A stretch of DNA of 64,000 bases from Pelomonas sp. CA6 (GCF_022549225.1 NZ_JAKZFD010000008.1:124001-188000); one strand, 5' to 3'. Numbered from the stretch's first letter, positions 7,326 to 16,558 are shown. Numbers and translations: made by a program. The notes: generated by a model from the sequence alone, not told the origin.

Positions 7326-9324
7326 CAAGATCCTGATCGCCAACCGCGGCGAGATCGCCTGCCGCGTGATGCGCAGCGCGCGGCGCCTGGGCTATCGCTG
7401 CGTCGCGGTGTACGCCGAGGCCGACGCCGACGCGGCGCATGTGGCGCTGGCGGACGAGGCCGTCGCGCTGGGCGGACGCACGGCGGCCGAGTCCTATCTG
7501 CGCATGGACCTGCTGCTGGACGCCGCGCGACGCAGTGGCGCCGATGCCCTCCATCCCGGCTACGGCTTCCTGTCGGAGAACGCCGAGTTCGCGCGCGCCG
7601 TGGCCGAGGCCGGCCTGTGCTTCATCGGCCCACCGGCCGAGGCCATTGCGGCGATGGGCCACAAGGCCGGCGCCAAGCGGCGCATGATCGCGGCCGGCGT
7701 GCCCTGCCTGCCCGGCACGCTGGGCGAGGACCAGGACCCGGCCCGGCTGCGCCACGAGGCCAGCCAGCTGGGCTATCCGCTGCTGGTCAAGGCGGTGGCC
7801 GGCGGCGGCGGGCGCGGCATGCGCCAGGTCGACCGCGCCGAGGACCTGGAGGCCGCGCTGCACAGCGCGCGCCAGGAGGCGCAGAGCGCCTTCGGCGACG
7901 GCCGGCTGATGCTGGAGCGCCTGATCCGGCGCGGCCGCCACATCGAGATCCAGGTCTTCGCCGACCGCCAGGGCCAGGCCGTGCACCTGGGCGAGCGCGA
8001 CTGCAGCACGCAGCGCCGCCGCCAGAAGCTGATCGAGGAAGCGCCCTCGCCCATCGTCGACGCGGCGCTGCGCGAGGCCATGGGCCGCGATGCCGTCGCC
8101 GCCGCGCTGGCCGTGGGCTATGTGGGCGCGGGCACGGTGGAGTTCATCGTTGACATGGACAGCGGCCGCCACCACTTCCTGGAGATGAACACGCGGCTGC
8201 AGGTGGAGCACCCGGTGACCGAATGCATCACCGGGCTGGACCTGGTGGAGTGGCAGCTGCGCATCGCCGCCGGCGAGCCGCTGCCGCTGAGCCAGGACCA
8301 GCTGGTGTTCAGCGGCCACGCCATCGAGGCCCGCCTTTATGCCGAAGATCCCTATGCGGGCTTCGCGCCGCAGACCGGGCGCATCGCCTGGTGGCGCCCG
8401 CAGCGGGCGATGCGCGCGGACGCCGGGCTGCGCGTCGACGACGGCATCCGCGAGGGCGGTGAGATCACGCCCTACTACGACGCGATGATGGCCAAGCTCA
8501 TCGTCCACGGGCGCGACCGCGAGGACGCGCTGCGCCGCCTCGCCGCGGCGCTGGAGGACGCGCCCGTGCTGGGCCTGCCCACCAACGCCCGGCTGCTGCG
8601 CGACCTGCTGCGCGGCGAGGACTTTCGCGCCGCCCGGCTGCACACCACGCTGCTGGACGAATGGGCCGCGCAGGGCCACGCGCTGCTGCGCCGCCCCGAG
8701 CCCAACGACCAGGACTGGCTGCTCGCCGCCGCGCTGCGGGCCCAGCCGGAGTCGACACCCACCGGCCCCGCCGCCACGCTGGGCGGGCCGCGGGCCGGCT
8801 TCGAGCTGACGCTGCGCCAGCGCGACACGCGGCGCCGCTTCCGCGTGCGCCCGCAGCCCGACGGCTCGCTGCGGCTGGCGCGCCTGGACGGCCCGGCACC
8901 GGCCGCCGAACACCACGCCCGGCTGCTGGGCCGTGACGCCGACGGCCTCTGGCGGATCGAACTCGACGGCCTGCAGCGCGCCTGCGTCGCGTGGCGCGAC
9001 GGCGCGCGGCTGCAGCTGGCCCGCGACGCGGCGGTGTTCGTCTTCGAGGAGCCCTCGCCGCAGCCCCAGGCCGCCGAGGCCGAGGACCCGCGGCGGGCCC
9101 TCGCGCCGGTGGCGGGGTTGGTCTCGCAGCTGCGCGTGCGGGTCGGCGACCGCGTGGACGCCGGCCAGCCGCTGCTCAGCGTCGAGGCGATGAAGATGGA
9201 AATGTGGCTGGCCGCCGGCTGCGCCGGCCGCGTCAAGGCCCTGCACGCGACCCCCGGGCAGGCCGTGGCTGCCGGCGCGCTGCTGGCCGAACTGGAACCG
9301 CTGCAAGAGGAACCCACGCCATGA
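7318..9324 (+). CDS. atuF: Biotin carboxylase and biotin carrier subunit (geranyl-CoA carboxylase alpha-like)
   Basis: 668 residues, starting at GTG 7318 inside the end of the hydratase gene (8 bp overlap). The N-terminal signature KILIANRGEIACRV, the ATP-grasp loop GGGGRGM and the EMNTRLQVEHPVTE segment mark biotin carboxylase. The C-terminal biotinyl domain carries EAMKMEM with the biotin-accepting Lys at residue 626. It works with the carboxyltransferase at 3684-5294. A paralogue of the same length is at 53386-55392; pairing is assigned by operon. Confidence 0.85.
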   Translation: MFSKILIANRGEIACRVMRSARRLGYRCVAVYAEADADAAHVALADEAVALGGRTAAESYLRMDLLLDAARRSGADALHPGYGFLSENAEFARAVAEAGLCFIGPPAEAIAAMGHKAGAKRRMIAAGVPCLPGTLGEDQDPARLRHEASQLGYPLLVKAVAGGGGRGMRQVDRAEDLEAALHSARQEAQSAFGDGRLMLERLIRRGRHIEIQVFADRQGQAVHLGERDCSTQRRRQKLIEEAPSPIVDAALREAMGRDAVAAALAVGYVGAGTVEFIVDMDSGRHHFLEMNTRLQVEHPVTECITGLDLVEWQLRIAAGEPLPLSQDQLVFSGHAIEARLYAEDPYAGFAPQTGRIAWWRPQRAMRADAGLRVDDGIREGGEITPYYDAMMAKLIVHGRDREDALRRLAAALEDAPVLGLPTNARLLRDLLRGEDFRAARLHTTLLDEWAAQGHALLRRPEPNDQDWLLAAALRAQPESTPTGPAATLGGPRAGFELTLRQRDTRRRFRVRPQPDGSLRLARLDGPAPAAEHHARLLGRDADGLWRIELDGLQRACVAWRDGARLQLARDAAVFVFEEPSPQPQAAEAEDPRRALAPVAGLVSQLRVRVGDRVDAGQPLLSVEAMKMEMWLAAGCAGRVKALHATPGQAVAAGALLAELEPLQEEPTP

Positions 9325-10220
9325 GCGACCTCGCCATCCTGAGCTGCGCGCTGACCGGCGTGCTCACCGACCCGCGCCAGCACCCGGTGCCGGTCACGCC
9401 CGCGCAGATGGCGGCCGAAGCGCGCGACGCCTTCAACGCCGGCGCCAGCGTGATGCATGTCCACCTGCGCCAGCAGGACGAGGGCCGCCAGCACCTGCCC
9501 AGCTGGGACCCCGACCTGGCAGCGCAAGTGGTCGGCGCGATCCGCGCGGCCTGTCCCGGCGTGATCATCAACCTCAGCACCGGTGTGATCGGCAAGGACA
9601 TCGCCGGCCCGGTGGCCTGCCTGCGCCGCCTGCGCCCCGAGATCGCCGCCTGCAACGCCGGCAGCCTGAACTACCTCAAGCTCAGGGACGACGGCCAGTG
9701 GGCCTGGCCGCCCATGGTCTTCGACAACCCGGTGTCCAAGGTCGCGGCCTTCCTGGACGTGATGGACGAATGCGGCACCCATCCGGAATTCGAGTGCTTC
9801 GACGTGGGCATCGTGCGCTCGGTCGGCATGTATGTGCGCAATGGCATGTTCCGCGCCCCGCGCATGGGCCGGCCCACCTACAACTTCGTGATGGGCGTGG
9901 CCTCCGGCATGCCGTGCGACGCCGACTTGCTGGCGCTGCTGCCACGCTATACCGAGGCCGGCGCGCGCTGGCAGACCACGCTGATCGGCCGCCGCGAGAT
10001 CTGGCCGGTGCACCAGAAGACCGCCGAGCTCGGCGGCATGCTGCGCACGGGGCTGGAAGACAGCTTCTACCTGCCCGACGGCTCGCGTGCCTCGGGCAAC
10101 GGCGCGCTGATCGAGGCACTGGCCCAATGCGCGCGGCGCGCCGGCCGCGCCATCGCATCGCCGGCCGAGGCGCGGGCGCTTCTCTGCCCCGCGAGCGAGC
10201 CGCCGCCCGAGCCGGCATGA
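9321..10220 (+). CDS. Beta-keto acid cleavage enzyme family protein (BKACE, DUF849)
   Basis: 299 residues, ATGA overlap with the biotin carboxylase gene. BKACE enzymes use Zn2+ to react a free beta-keto acid with acetyl-CoA, giving acetoacetate and a shortened acyl-CoA. The metal-binding HVHLR motif near residue 46, the SLNYL stretch, PEFECFDVG and the GVASGMPCDADLL segment fit the family. Its place inside a terpenoid-like operon suggests cleavage of a 3-oxo acid made after the lyase step, but the true substrate cannot be read from sequence. Confidence 0.83.
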   Translation: MSDLAILSCALTGVLTDPRQHPVPVTPAQMAAEARDAFNAGASVMHVHLRQQDEGRQHLPSWDPDLAAQVVGAIRAACPGVIINLSTGVIGKDIAGPVACLRRLRPEIAACNAGSLNYLKLRDDGQWAWPPMVFDNPVSKVAAFLDVMDECGTHPEFECFDVGIVRSVGMYVRNGMFRAPRMGRPTYNFVMGVASGMPCDADLLALLPRYTEAGARWQTTLIGRREIWPVHQKTAELGGMLRTGLEDSFYLPDGSRASGNGALIEALAQCARRAGRAIASPAEARALLCPASEPPPEPA

Positions 10221-10324
10221 GCCGCCATGGGGCGTCGCGCCGCCCCCCCCGCGCGCCCCCACGTCCCGCCCTTCCCGCCAACCCGCAACGCCCCTCAACC
10301 GCCCGCCCCGAGCCAGGAGTCCCC

Positions 10325-12166
10325 ATGCAGCCTCACACGCCGCCCGCCTCCAGCCCCACAGGCCACCCGCCCTATCTGCTCGCGCCGGCACGCCTGCTCG
10401 CCACGGCGGCGGCACGGGCCGAGTGCCCGGCCTACCACGTGCGCACGGCAACGGGCTGGCACGCGACGAACTGGCGCGACTTCGCCGCCGAGGTGCAGCA
10501 GGCCGCCCGCGCGCTGGTGGACCTGGGCGTGCGGCCGGGCGACGCGGTCTGCATCCTCGGCTTCAACCGGCCCGAGTGGCTGGTGATGGACCATGCGGCC
10601 ATGATGGTGGGCGCGGTGGCGGCCGGCATCTACTGGACCAGCGCGCCCGGCGAGGTCGAATACATCCTGGCGCACAGCGCCGCGCCGCTGCTGCTGGTGG
10701 AGGACGCCCAGCAGGCCGCCAAGCTGGCCGGCCGGCGCGCGGCCCTGCCCCACCTGCGCCAGGTGGTCGCGATGAAAGGCGCCCCAGCCGTGGACGGCGA
10801 ACTGCTGGGCTGGGAGGCCTTCATGGCGCGCGGCACCGAAGCGCACCAGGCCGAGCTGGAGCGCCGCATGCGCCGAATCCGCGGCGGCGACGCCGGGACG
10901 CTGATCTACACCTCCGGCACCACCGGCCCGCCCAAGGCCGTGGTGCTGAGCCACGACAACCTGGCCTGGACGGCCGATGCGCTGGTGCGCGCCTTCCAGG
11001 CCTCGGGCCATGACCGCCTGATCTCCTACCTGCCCATGGCCCATGTGGCCGAGCAGATCAGTGCGGTGCACATGATGGCGCACGCCGGCGTCCAGGTGTT
11101 CTTCGCGCAGAGTTTGGAGGCGCTGTCCAGCCATCTGCCCGAGGTCCAACCCACCATCTTCGTCGGCGTGCCGCGTGTCTGGGAAAAGATGCAGGCCGCG
11201 CTGCAGGCCCGGCTGGCGGGGCTGAGCGGCACGAAGAAGCGCCTCGCCGACTGGGCCCAGCGCAGCGCGCGCGACTATCACGCGCGCCGGCTCGCCGGAC
11301 AGGCCCCGGGGCTGCGCGCCGCGCTGCGCCTGGCGTTGGCGCGCCGGCTGGTGCTGAACAAGATCAAGCGCGCGCTGGGGCTGGACCAGGGCCGGGTGCT
11401 GATCTCCGCCGCCGCGCCGATCGCGCCCGAGTGCCTGCGCTTCTTCAGCGGGCTGGACCTGGTGATCGGGGAGGTCTACGGCCAGAGCGAGGTCAGCGGC
11501 CCCACCACCGTCAGCCTGCCCGGCGCGACCCTGCACGGCTCGGTGGGCCAGCCACTGGCGGGCGTCGAGGTGCGCATCGCCGAGGACGGCGAGATCCTGG
11601 TGCGCGGCCCCAATGTGTTCCAGGGCTATGCCGGCGCGCCCGAGGCCACGGCCGAGGCGCTGGTGGACGGCTGGCTGCACAGCGGCGACCTGGGTCGGCG
11701 CGACGAACAGGGCTATCTCTACATCACCGGACGCAAGAAGGACCTCATCATCACCTCGGGCGGCAAGAACGTTTCGCCGGCCAATCTGGAGGCGGCGCTG
11801 ATGAACCTGCCGCTGGTGGAGCACGCGGTCGTGGTCGGCGATGGCCGCCACTTCCTCGCCGCGCTGCTGACGCTCAAGCCCGACGCGCTGGCCGCCTTCG
11901 CCGAGCGCCAGCAACTGCCCGTCGCCAGCGCGGCCCAGCTGTCCAATCACCCCGCGGTGCGGGCCGAGCTGCAGCGCGGCATCGACGCGCTGAACCAGGC
12001 GCAGTCGCGCGTGGCCGCGATACGCCGCTTCGTCGTGCTCGCCGAGCCGCTGTCCATCGCCGCCGGCGAGCTGACCGCGACCCTGAAGATACGCCGCAAG
12101 GCCGTGCTGGAGCGGCACGGCGCGCGGGTCGAGCAACTCTATGCCCAGGAGGCCCCGTCCCGATGA
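10325..12166 (+). CDS. atuH: AMP-forming acyl-CoA ligase, long-chain type
   Basis: 613 residues. ATG 10325 follows an AGGAG Shine-Dalgarno. The adenylate-forming signature LIYTSGTTGPPKAV starts near residue 194, YGQSEVSG and the hinge GRKKDLIITSGGKN follow, all in the usual order for FadD15/Faa-type ligases that tolerate bulky chains. In this operon it would activate a terpenoid acid such as citronellate as the CoA ester before the dehydrogenase. The symbol is given by analogy with the ligase of the Pseudomonas atu cluster; a different branched acid is possible. Confidence 0.75.
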   Translation: MQPHTPPASSPTGHPPYLLAPARLLATAAARAECPAYHVRTATGWHATNWRDFAAEVQQAARALVDLGVRPGDAVCILGFNRPEWLVMDHAAMMVGAVAAGIYWTSAPGEVEYILAHSAAPLLLVEDAQQAAKLAGRRAALPHLRQVVAMKGAPAVDGELLGWEAFMARGTEAHQAELERRMRRIRGGDAGTLIYTSGTTGPPKAVVLSHDNLAWTADALVRAFQASGHDRLISYLPMAHVAEQISAVHMMAHAGVQVFFAQSLEALSSHLPEVQPTIFVGVPRVWEKMQAALQARLAGLSGTKKRLADWAQRSARDYHARRLAGQAPGLRAALRLALARRLVLNKIKRALGLDQGRVLISAAAPIAPECLRFFSGLDLVIGEVYGQSEVSGPTTVSLPGATLHGSVGQPLAGVEVRIAEDGEILVRGPNVFQGYAGAPEATAEALVDGWLHSGDLGRRDEQGYLYITGRKKDLIITSGGKNVSPANLEAALMNLPLVEHAVVVGDGRHFLAALLTLKPDALAAFAERQQLPVASAAQLSNHPAVRAELQRGIDALNQAQSRVAAIRRFVVLAEPLSIAAGELTATLKIRRKAVLERHGARVEQLYAQEAPSR

Positions 12167-13026
12167 ACCCCAATCAGCATTCCCATCCCGCCGCCGCCAG
12201 CCTGGCCGGCAAGACCCTGTTCATCACCGGCGCCTCGCGCGGCATCGGCCTGGCCATCGCCGAACGCGCGGCCCGCGACGGCGCCAACATCGCGCTGGTG
12301 GCCAAGACCGTGGACCCCAACCCGCGCCTGCCCGGCACCTTGGGCCAGGCCGCCGAGGCGGTGCGCGCGGCCGGCGGCCAGGCGCTGGTGCTGCCCACCG
12401 ACATCCGCGACGAGGCGGCCGTCGCCGACGCGGTGGCGCGCACCGTGGCGCAGTTCGGCGGCATCGACATCCTGATCAACAACGCCAGCGCGATCAGCCT
12501 GACGCCCACGCCGGACACGCCGATGAAGCGCTTCGACCTGATGATGGGCGTCAACGCGCGCGGCACCTTCTGCTGCACCCAGGCCTGTCTGGCGGCGCTG
12601 CGCGACAGCGCCGCGCGGGGCCGCAATCCGCATGTGCTGAACATCTCGCCGCCGCTGAGCCTGCGCGACCACTGGTTCGCGCCGCACGTGGCCTACACCA
12701 TGGCCAAGTACGGCATGAGCATGTGCACGCTGGGCCACGCGCGCGAGTTCAGGCCCTGGGGCATCGCGGTCAACAGCCTGTGGCCGCGCACCGCGATCGC
12801 CACCGCCGCGCTGCAGATGATTCCCGGCGTGGACCCGGCGCTGTGCCGCAAGCCCGAGATCATGGCCGACGCCGCCTGGCACCTGCTGCGCGAGGACGCG
12901 CGCGCCTCCACCGGCCAGTTCCTGATTGACGACGAGGTGCTGATGCGCCACGGCATCCAGGATCTCGACGGCTATGCGGTGACGCCGGGCAACCGGCGCC
13001 TGCTGCCGGACTACTTCATCGACTGA
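12163..13026 (+). CDS. SDR family protein, HSDL2/AtuG-like
   Basis: 287 residues, 4 bp overlap with the ligase gene. The TGASRGIG cofactor motif, NNASAI, and the catalytic YTMAK (Tyr and Lys intact) are present. The segments LVAKT, LPGT and the ISPPLSL stretch are typical of the HSDL2-like SDR group, to which many citronellol-operon SDRs belong. Last gene of the terpenoid-type operon; probably an alcohol or hydroxyacyl dehydrogenase. Its 3' end overlaps the convergent SDR gene by 16 bp. Confidence 0.72.
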   Translation: MNPNQHSHPAAASLAGKTLFITGASRGIGLAIAERAARDGANIALVAKTVDPNPRLPGTLGQAAEAVRAAGGQALVLPTDIRDEAAVADAVARTVAQFGGIDILINNASAISLTPTPDTPMKRFDLMMGVNARGTFCCTQACLAALRDSAARGRNPHVLNISPPLSLRDHWFAPHVAYTMAKYGMSMCTLGHAREFRPWGIAVNSLWPRTAIATAALQMIPGVDPALCRKPEIMADAAWHLLREDARASTGQFLIDDEVLMRHGIQDLDGYAVTPGNRRLLPDYFID

Positions 13027-13883
13027 GCGTCGCGTCCCCGCGCCGCCGCGACACGGCCCTGCGAGTCGCGCCACACCAGGCCGGGCGCCATGCGGTAGAG
13101 CCAGGCCACCGCGCGCGACTTGCCCGGCAGGATCAGCGCGTCGTTGCGCGCCGTGCCGCGCAGGATGGCCTGCGCCACCTCGGCCGCGGGCGCGGGGCGG
13201 CCGGCGGCGGCGTCCAGGAAGCGGCGCAGCCAGGGCGCCTCGGGCAACTGCGGCAGATCGGCCGGCGCGCGCGTCGGATCAGCGGGCGTGTCCACCGCGG
13301 CCGGGCAGGCCACGCTGACGCGCACGCCGCGCTGCGCCGCCTCCAGCCGCAGGCTCAGGCTCAGGCCGACGACGCCGTGCTTGCACATCGCATAGCCGGC
13401 CAGTCCGGGCGTGGGCAGCAGGCCGGCCAGCGACGCGATGTTGACGATGTGGCCCCGGCCCTGCTCGTGCATCAGCGCATAGGCGGCGCTGCAGCCGTTC
13501 AGCACGCCCAGCAGGTTCACCTCCAGCATGCGCTGCAGGTGTTCGGCGCGCATCTGTTGGAACTCGCCGGCCAGTGTGAGTCCGGCGTTGTTGAACCAGA
13601 GGTCCAGCCGGCCATGGCGTTGCGCCAGGTCGCGCGCCAGCGAGCGCAGGCCGGCGGCGTCGCGCACGTCCAGCGCGTGGCATTCGCCGCGTCCGCCCAG
13701 CGTGGCGAGCGCCTGGCGCAGCCGCGTCGCGTCGCGCGCCACCAGCACCGGCAGCGCGCCGCGCTCGGCCAGCGCGGCGGCCAGCGCCAGCCCCAGGCCC
13801 GACGAGGCGCCGGTCACGACGGCCACGCGCCCCTGCCACGCGGGGTCGCCGCCAGTCTTCACGGACGGTGCAGCGGACTTCAT
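13011..13883 (-). CDS. SDR family oxidoreductase
   Basis: 290 residues of classical SDR with TGASSGLG at residues about 24-31, NNAGL, and catalytic YAMCK. A C-terminal extension (PGKSRAVAWLYRMAPGL) resembles SDRs that act on lipophilic substrates or associate with membranes. It is convergent with and overlaps the operon end, so it is not part of that transcript. Substrate unknown. Confidence 0.8.
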   Translation of the reverse strand: MKSAAPSVKTGGDPAWQGRVAVVTGASSGLGLALAAALAERGALPVLVARDATRLRQALATLGGRGECHALDVRDAAGLRSLARDLAQRHGRLDLWFNNAGLTLAGEFQQMRAEHLQRMLEVNLLGVLNGCSAAYALMHEQGRGHIVNIASLAGLLPTPGLAGYAMCKHGVVGLSLSLRLEAAQRGVRVSVACPAAVDTPADPTRAPADLPQLPEAPWLRRFLDAAAGRPAPAAEVAQAILRGTARNDALILPGKSRAVAWLYRMAPGLVWRDSQGRVAAARGRDAQSMK

Positions 13884-13930
13884 CGGCCTGCCCTCCTGCC
13901 GCGGGCGCGCGGCCCGGCTGCGGCGTTTGA

Positions 13931-14179
13931 CTACTTGTAGAAGGCCTCGACCTTGCCCTTGAGCTTGATCATCAGGGGTTGGCCGCGACGGTCCAGCGTA
14001 CGCCCGGCGGGCACGCGGATCCAGCCCTCGCTGACGCAGTACTCCTCGACGTCGCCGCGCTCCTTGCCGTTGAACAGGATGCCGATGTCGTGCTCGAACA
14101 CGGCGGGCACATGGTGGGGGCTGCGCGGGTCGATCGACAGGCGGTCGGGCAGCGCGGGCTTGGCGGTGGATTCGGTCAT
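13931..14179 (-). CDS. DUF3297 family protein
   Basis: 82 residues. Conserved features are PDRLSIDPRSPHH, a hydrophobic core GILFNGKERGDVEEYC, EGWIRVPAG and the basic end KLKGKVEAFYK. This matches the small DUF3297 family of proteobacteria, whose function is unknown. ATG 14179 gives the usual family start; a possible earlier ATG at 14215 would add 12 residues. Confidence 0.8.
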   Translation of the reverse strand: MTESTAKPALPDRLSIDPRSPHHVPAVFEHDIGILFNGKERGDVEEYCVSEGWIRVPAGRTLDRRGQPLMIKLKGKVEAFYK

Positions 14180-14247
14180 GACGGAAGCAAATTCGTTCGT
14201 TGGCAAACCCTGCATTGTCCAGGAGACGGCGCCCGCTCCGTGCGCGC

Positions 14248-15624
14248 TCAGCCCGGGGCCGGCGCGTCCTGCGCCACCGGCTGCGGCAGACGGGCTTCGA
14301 TGCGGGTGCCCTGCCCCGGCGCGGACGCCAGCGTCAGCGTGCCGCCCAGGCTTTCCATGCGGTAGCGCATGCCCAGCAGGCCATGGTGCCCGGGCGGCAC
14401 CGCCGCGGGATCGAAGCCGCGACCATCGTCGCGCACCTGCACCCGCATCCAGCCGCCTTCCAGCCGCAGCGTCAGCCAGATCTGCGTGGCCTGCGCATGC
14501 TGCAGTGCATTGCTCAGGCTCTCCTGCACCAGGCGGTAGACCGCGAGGCTGGCCTGCGCGTCGGCCCGCGCCTCGTCCAGCGCCAGGTGCAGCGTCCAGC
14601 CCGAACGCGCGGCGAACTCGCGCGCCAGGATCTCCAGCGCCGCGCACAGGCCCAGGTGCTCCAGCGCCGAGGGGCGCAGGTCCTCGATGATGCGGCGCTT
14701 CAGCGTGATGCCCTCATCGATCAGCGTGGCCATGTGGCCCAGGCGTTCGGCCAGCTCCTCGGGCTGGCCGCGCGCCAGCTGGCGGCGCGCGCGGCTGAGG
14801 TCCAGCTTGGCCGCGGTGAGCAGCGCGCCCAGCTCGTCATGCAACTCGCGCGCCAGGTGGGCGCGCTCGTGCTCGCGCACGCGGGTCAGGTGGTCGGCCA
14901 GGTCGGTCAGCTCGGCGGTGCGGCGGCGCACCTCGGCGTCCAGCCGGTCGCGCTCCTCGCCGAGCAGGCGCGCATGGTCGCGCCGCGCCTGGTGCAGGGC
15001 CTCGTTCTTCTTCAGGAAATAGAGCAGCCACAGCAGGCTCAGCACCGCCAGCGCATGCACGCCATAGCGGCCCAGCGCCAGCGCGCGGAAGATGGCGCGG
15101 CGCTCGTCGCCGATGCGGTCTTCCTCGTAGCGCGCCAGCCTCTCGGTGGCCTGGCGCACCGCGTCCATCTTCTCCTTGCCCATGTTGGTGGAGGTCACTG
15201 CGCGCCAGCCCTCGTGGGCGCCGCGCTGGTACATCTGCACCGTCTCGTCCAGTTCGGAGAGCTTCTCGTCGGTGCGCGCGCGCACGTCGCGCATCAGGTC
15301 GGCCCAGCCCGTGCTGGTGTACTGGCGCGACAGGCGCTTGAGCACTTCGGGAATCTGCGCCTGCGCGTTGCGCATGGGCTGCAGATAGTCCGTGTGACCG
15401 GTGATCAGATAGCCGCGCTGGGCCGTTTCGGCATCGGTCAGCAGGCTGCTCAGGCGCAGCGCGTCCAGTTTCGCGGCCTGGCGCACGCGCTCGGCCTGCA
15501 GCGCCTCGTCGGCCAGGCGGTAGGTGAACTCGGCCACGCCCATCACCGCCGCGCCGGCCACCATGGCCATCAGCACGGACAGCAGCCGATGACGGCTGGC
15601 ACGCTGGAGCAGGGGGTCCAGCAT
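14248..15624 (-). CDS. CHASE3-type sensor histidine kinase (NarX/DegS group)
   Basis: 458 residues. TM1 lies at about residues 15-35, a periplasmic CHASE3-like helical sensor follows (AETAQRGYLITG), and TM2 is near residues 190-210. The HisKA_3 dimerisation region has LARELHDELGALL with phospho-accepting His262, and a HATPase domain ends the protein (NALQHAQA, DDGRGFD, GLLGMRYR). It starts 5 bp after the REC-only gene, so the two are co-transcribed. A NarL-type regulator at 17307 is a likely second partner. Confidence 0.9.
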   Translation of the reverse strand: MLDPLLQRASRHRLLSVLMAMVAGAAVMGVAEFTYRLADEALQAERVRQAAKLDALRLSSLLTDAETAQRGYLITGHTDYLQPMRNAQAQIPEVLKRLSRQYTSTGWADLMRDVRARTDEKLSELDETVQMYQRGAHEGWRAVTSTNMGKEKMDAVRQATERLARYEEDRIGDERRAIFRALALGRYGVHALAVLSLLWLLYFLKKNEALHQARRDHARLLGEERDRLDAEVRRRTAELTDLADHLTRVREHERAHLARELHDELGALLTAAKLDLSRARRQLARGQPEELAERLGHMATLIDEGITLKRRIIEDLRPSALEHLGLCAALEILAREFAARSGWTLHLALDEARADAQASLAVYRLVQESLSNALQHAQATQIWLTLRLEGGWMRVQVRDDGRGFDPAAVPPGHHGLLGMRYRMESLGGTLTLASAPGQGTRIEARLPQPVAQDAPAPG

Positions 15625-15629
15625 GGGCC

Positions 15630-16031
15630 TCAGAGCGCCGCGGGCCGCGTGTCCGAGCCGCCCAGTTCGGCGCAGAAGCTCAGCAGATCGTCGAGCTGGT
15701 AGCTCTTGTCGAACACCCGCTCCGCCCCCAGCGCCAGGCAACGCTGGCGCATGTCCTCGGTGGCGTAATTGGTCAGCACCACGCAATGGGCCGGCATGCC
15801 CAGCTCACGCGCGGCGCGCAGCACCCCCAGGCCGGTGCCGGAGAGCAGGAACACATCGACGATGAACAGGTCCGCCTCGCCGATCGGATGCATGCGCATC
15901 CAGTTCACCGCCGAGACCTCGTCGCTCGCATGGCCGACCACCCGCACATGGCTCATTTCTTCCAGCGCCCCCACCAGGCTCTCAAGAATCACTGGATTGT
16001 CTTCAATGATGAATGCTCTGAGCGTGGGCAT
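15630..16031 (-). CDS. Single-domain response regulator (REC only)
   Basis: 133 residues, a receiver domain with no output domain. Acidic pair Glu10/Asp11, phospho-acceptor Asp59 (FIVD), Thr87 and Lys109 (FDKS) are all present, so it should be phosphorylatable. It precedes the histidine kinase gene. Stand-alone receivers act as phosphate sinks, relay intermediates or protein-interaction switches. An upstream in-frame extension to 16163 is possible but would run through an inverted repeat and lacks family similarity. Confidence 0.85.
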   Translation of the reverse strand: MPTLRAFIIEDNPVILESLVGALEEMSHVRVVGHASDEVSAVNWMRMHPIGEADLFIVDVFLLSGTGLGVLRAARELGMPAHCVVLTNYATEDMRQRCLALGAERVFDKSYQLDDLLSFCAELGGSDTRPAAL

Positions 16032-16093
16032 GGCGGTGCGGGGTCTGAAGGTCGCCCCGGCGCGATGCGCCCGGGGTGGCGGCAATGATCCCA

Positions 16094-16132
16094 GCAAAGG
16101 CCCCGCGACGGTGTAGGACGGCAGGCCTTTGC
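16094..16132. promoter_or_regulatory. Inverted repeat upstream of the REC/kinase operon
   Basis: GCAAAGGCC (16094-16102) and GGCCTTTGC (16124-16132) form a perfect 9-bp dyad with a 21-nt loop that contains GTAGGAC, the half-site of the repeats found at 17207-17253 and 18306-18359. It could be a leader hairpin or a variant binding site. Confidence 0.35.
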
Positions 16133-16144
16133 ACGGAGAAAGGC

Positions 16145-16174
16145 AAAAAAAGGGGCGCCCCACCTGGGCGCCCC
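16145..16174 (-). terminator. Rho-independent terminator after BON gene
   Basis: Stem GGGGCGCCC/GGGCGCCCC (16152-16160 with 16166-16174), 5-nt loop, and a run of seven A on the + strand (16145-16151), that is seven U in the minus transcript. It ends transcription of the BON gene at 16208. Confidence 0.87.
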
Positions 16175-16207
16175 AACCGGGGGAAGACCCCCGTGGGGAG
16201 AAAAAGG

Positions 16208-16558
16208 TCAGCCGCGCACTTCGATGTTGTTGCGCACGTCCTTGACGCCGGAGACCGAGCGCGCCAGCTGCTCGACGCGGGTGCGCTCCTCGGCGTTCTT
16301 GGCCACGCCATTGAGCTGCACCACGCCCTGGCTGATCTCGACATTGATCGCCATCGCGCTGACCGTGGGGTCGGCGGCGATCTTGGTCTTCAGCAGGGTG
16401 GCCAGCGTCGCGTCATCGACCGCGGCGGCGCCCTGCTGGGCCTGCGGCTGCTGCGGCTGGGGTTCCTGCGGATTGGCGGCCATCACCGGGGCCGCGCTCA
16501 GCGAAGCCAGGGCCACGACCAGGGTCGACAACAGGGCGGGGGTCTTGGGGGTATGCAT
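16208..16558 (-). CDS. Secreted BON-domain protein
   Basis: 116 residues. A signal peptide ends at about APVMAA, then a Gln/Pro-rich linker (about residues 30-43), then one BON domain (residues about 50-116) with the TKIAADPTVSAMAINVEISQ helix-strand pattern and ending VRNNIEVRG. BON proteins such as OsmY are periplasmic and tend to respond to osmotic or envelope stress. AAGGAG lies 9 bp before the ATG. It follows a second BON gene and is closed by a strong terminator. Confidence 0.88.
   Translation of the reverse strand: MHTPKTPALLSTLVVALASLSAAPVMAANPQEPQPQQPQAQQGAAAVDDATLATLLKTKIAADPTVSAMAINVEISQGVVQLNGVAKNAEERTRVEQLARSVSGVKDVRNNIEVRG

Noticed and set aside
10235..10324. C-rich stretch before the acyl-CoA ligase gene, considered as a phase-variable tract
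   Set aside because: Non-coding run of about eight C with an intact AGGAG after it; no evidence of frame switching.
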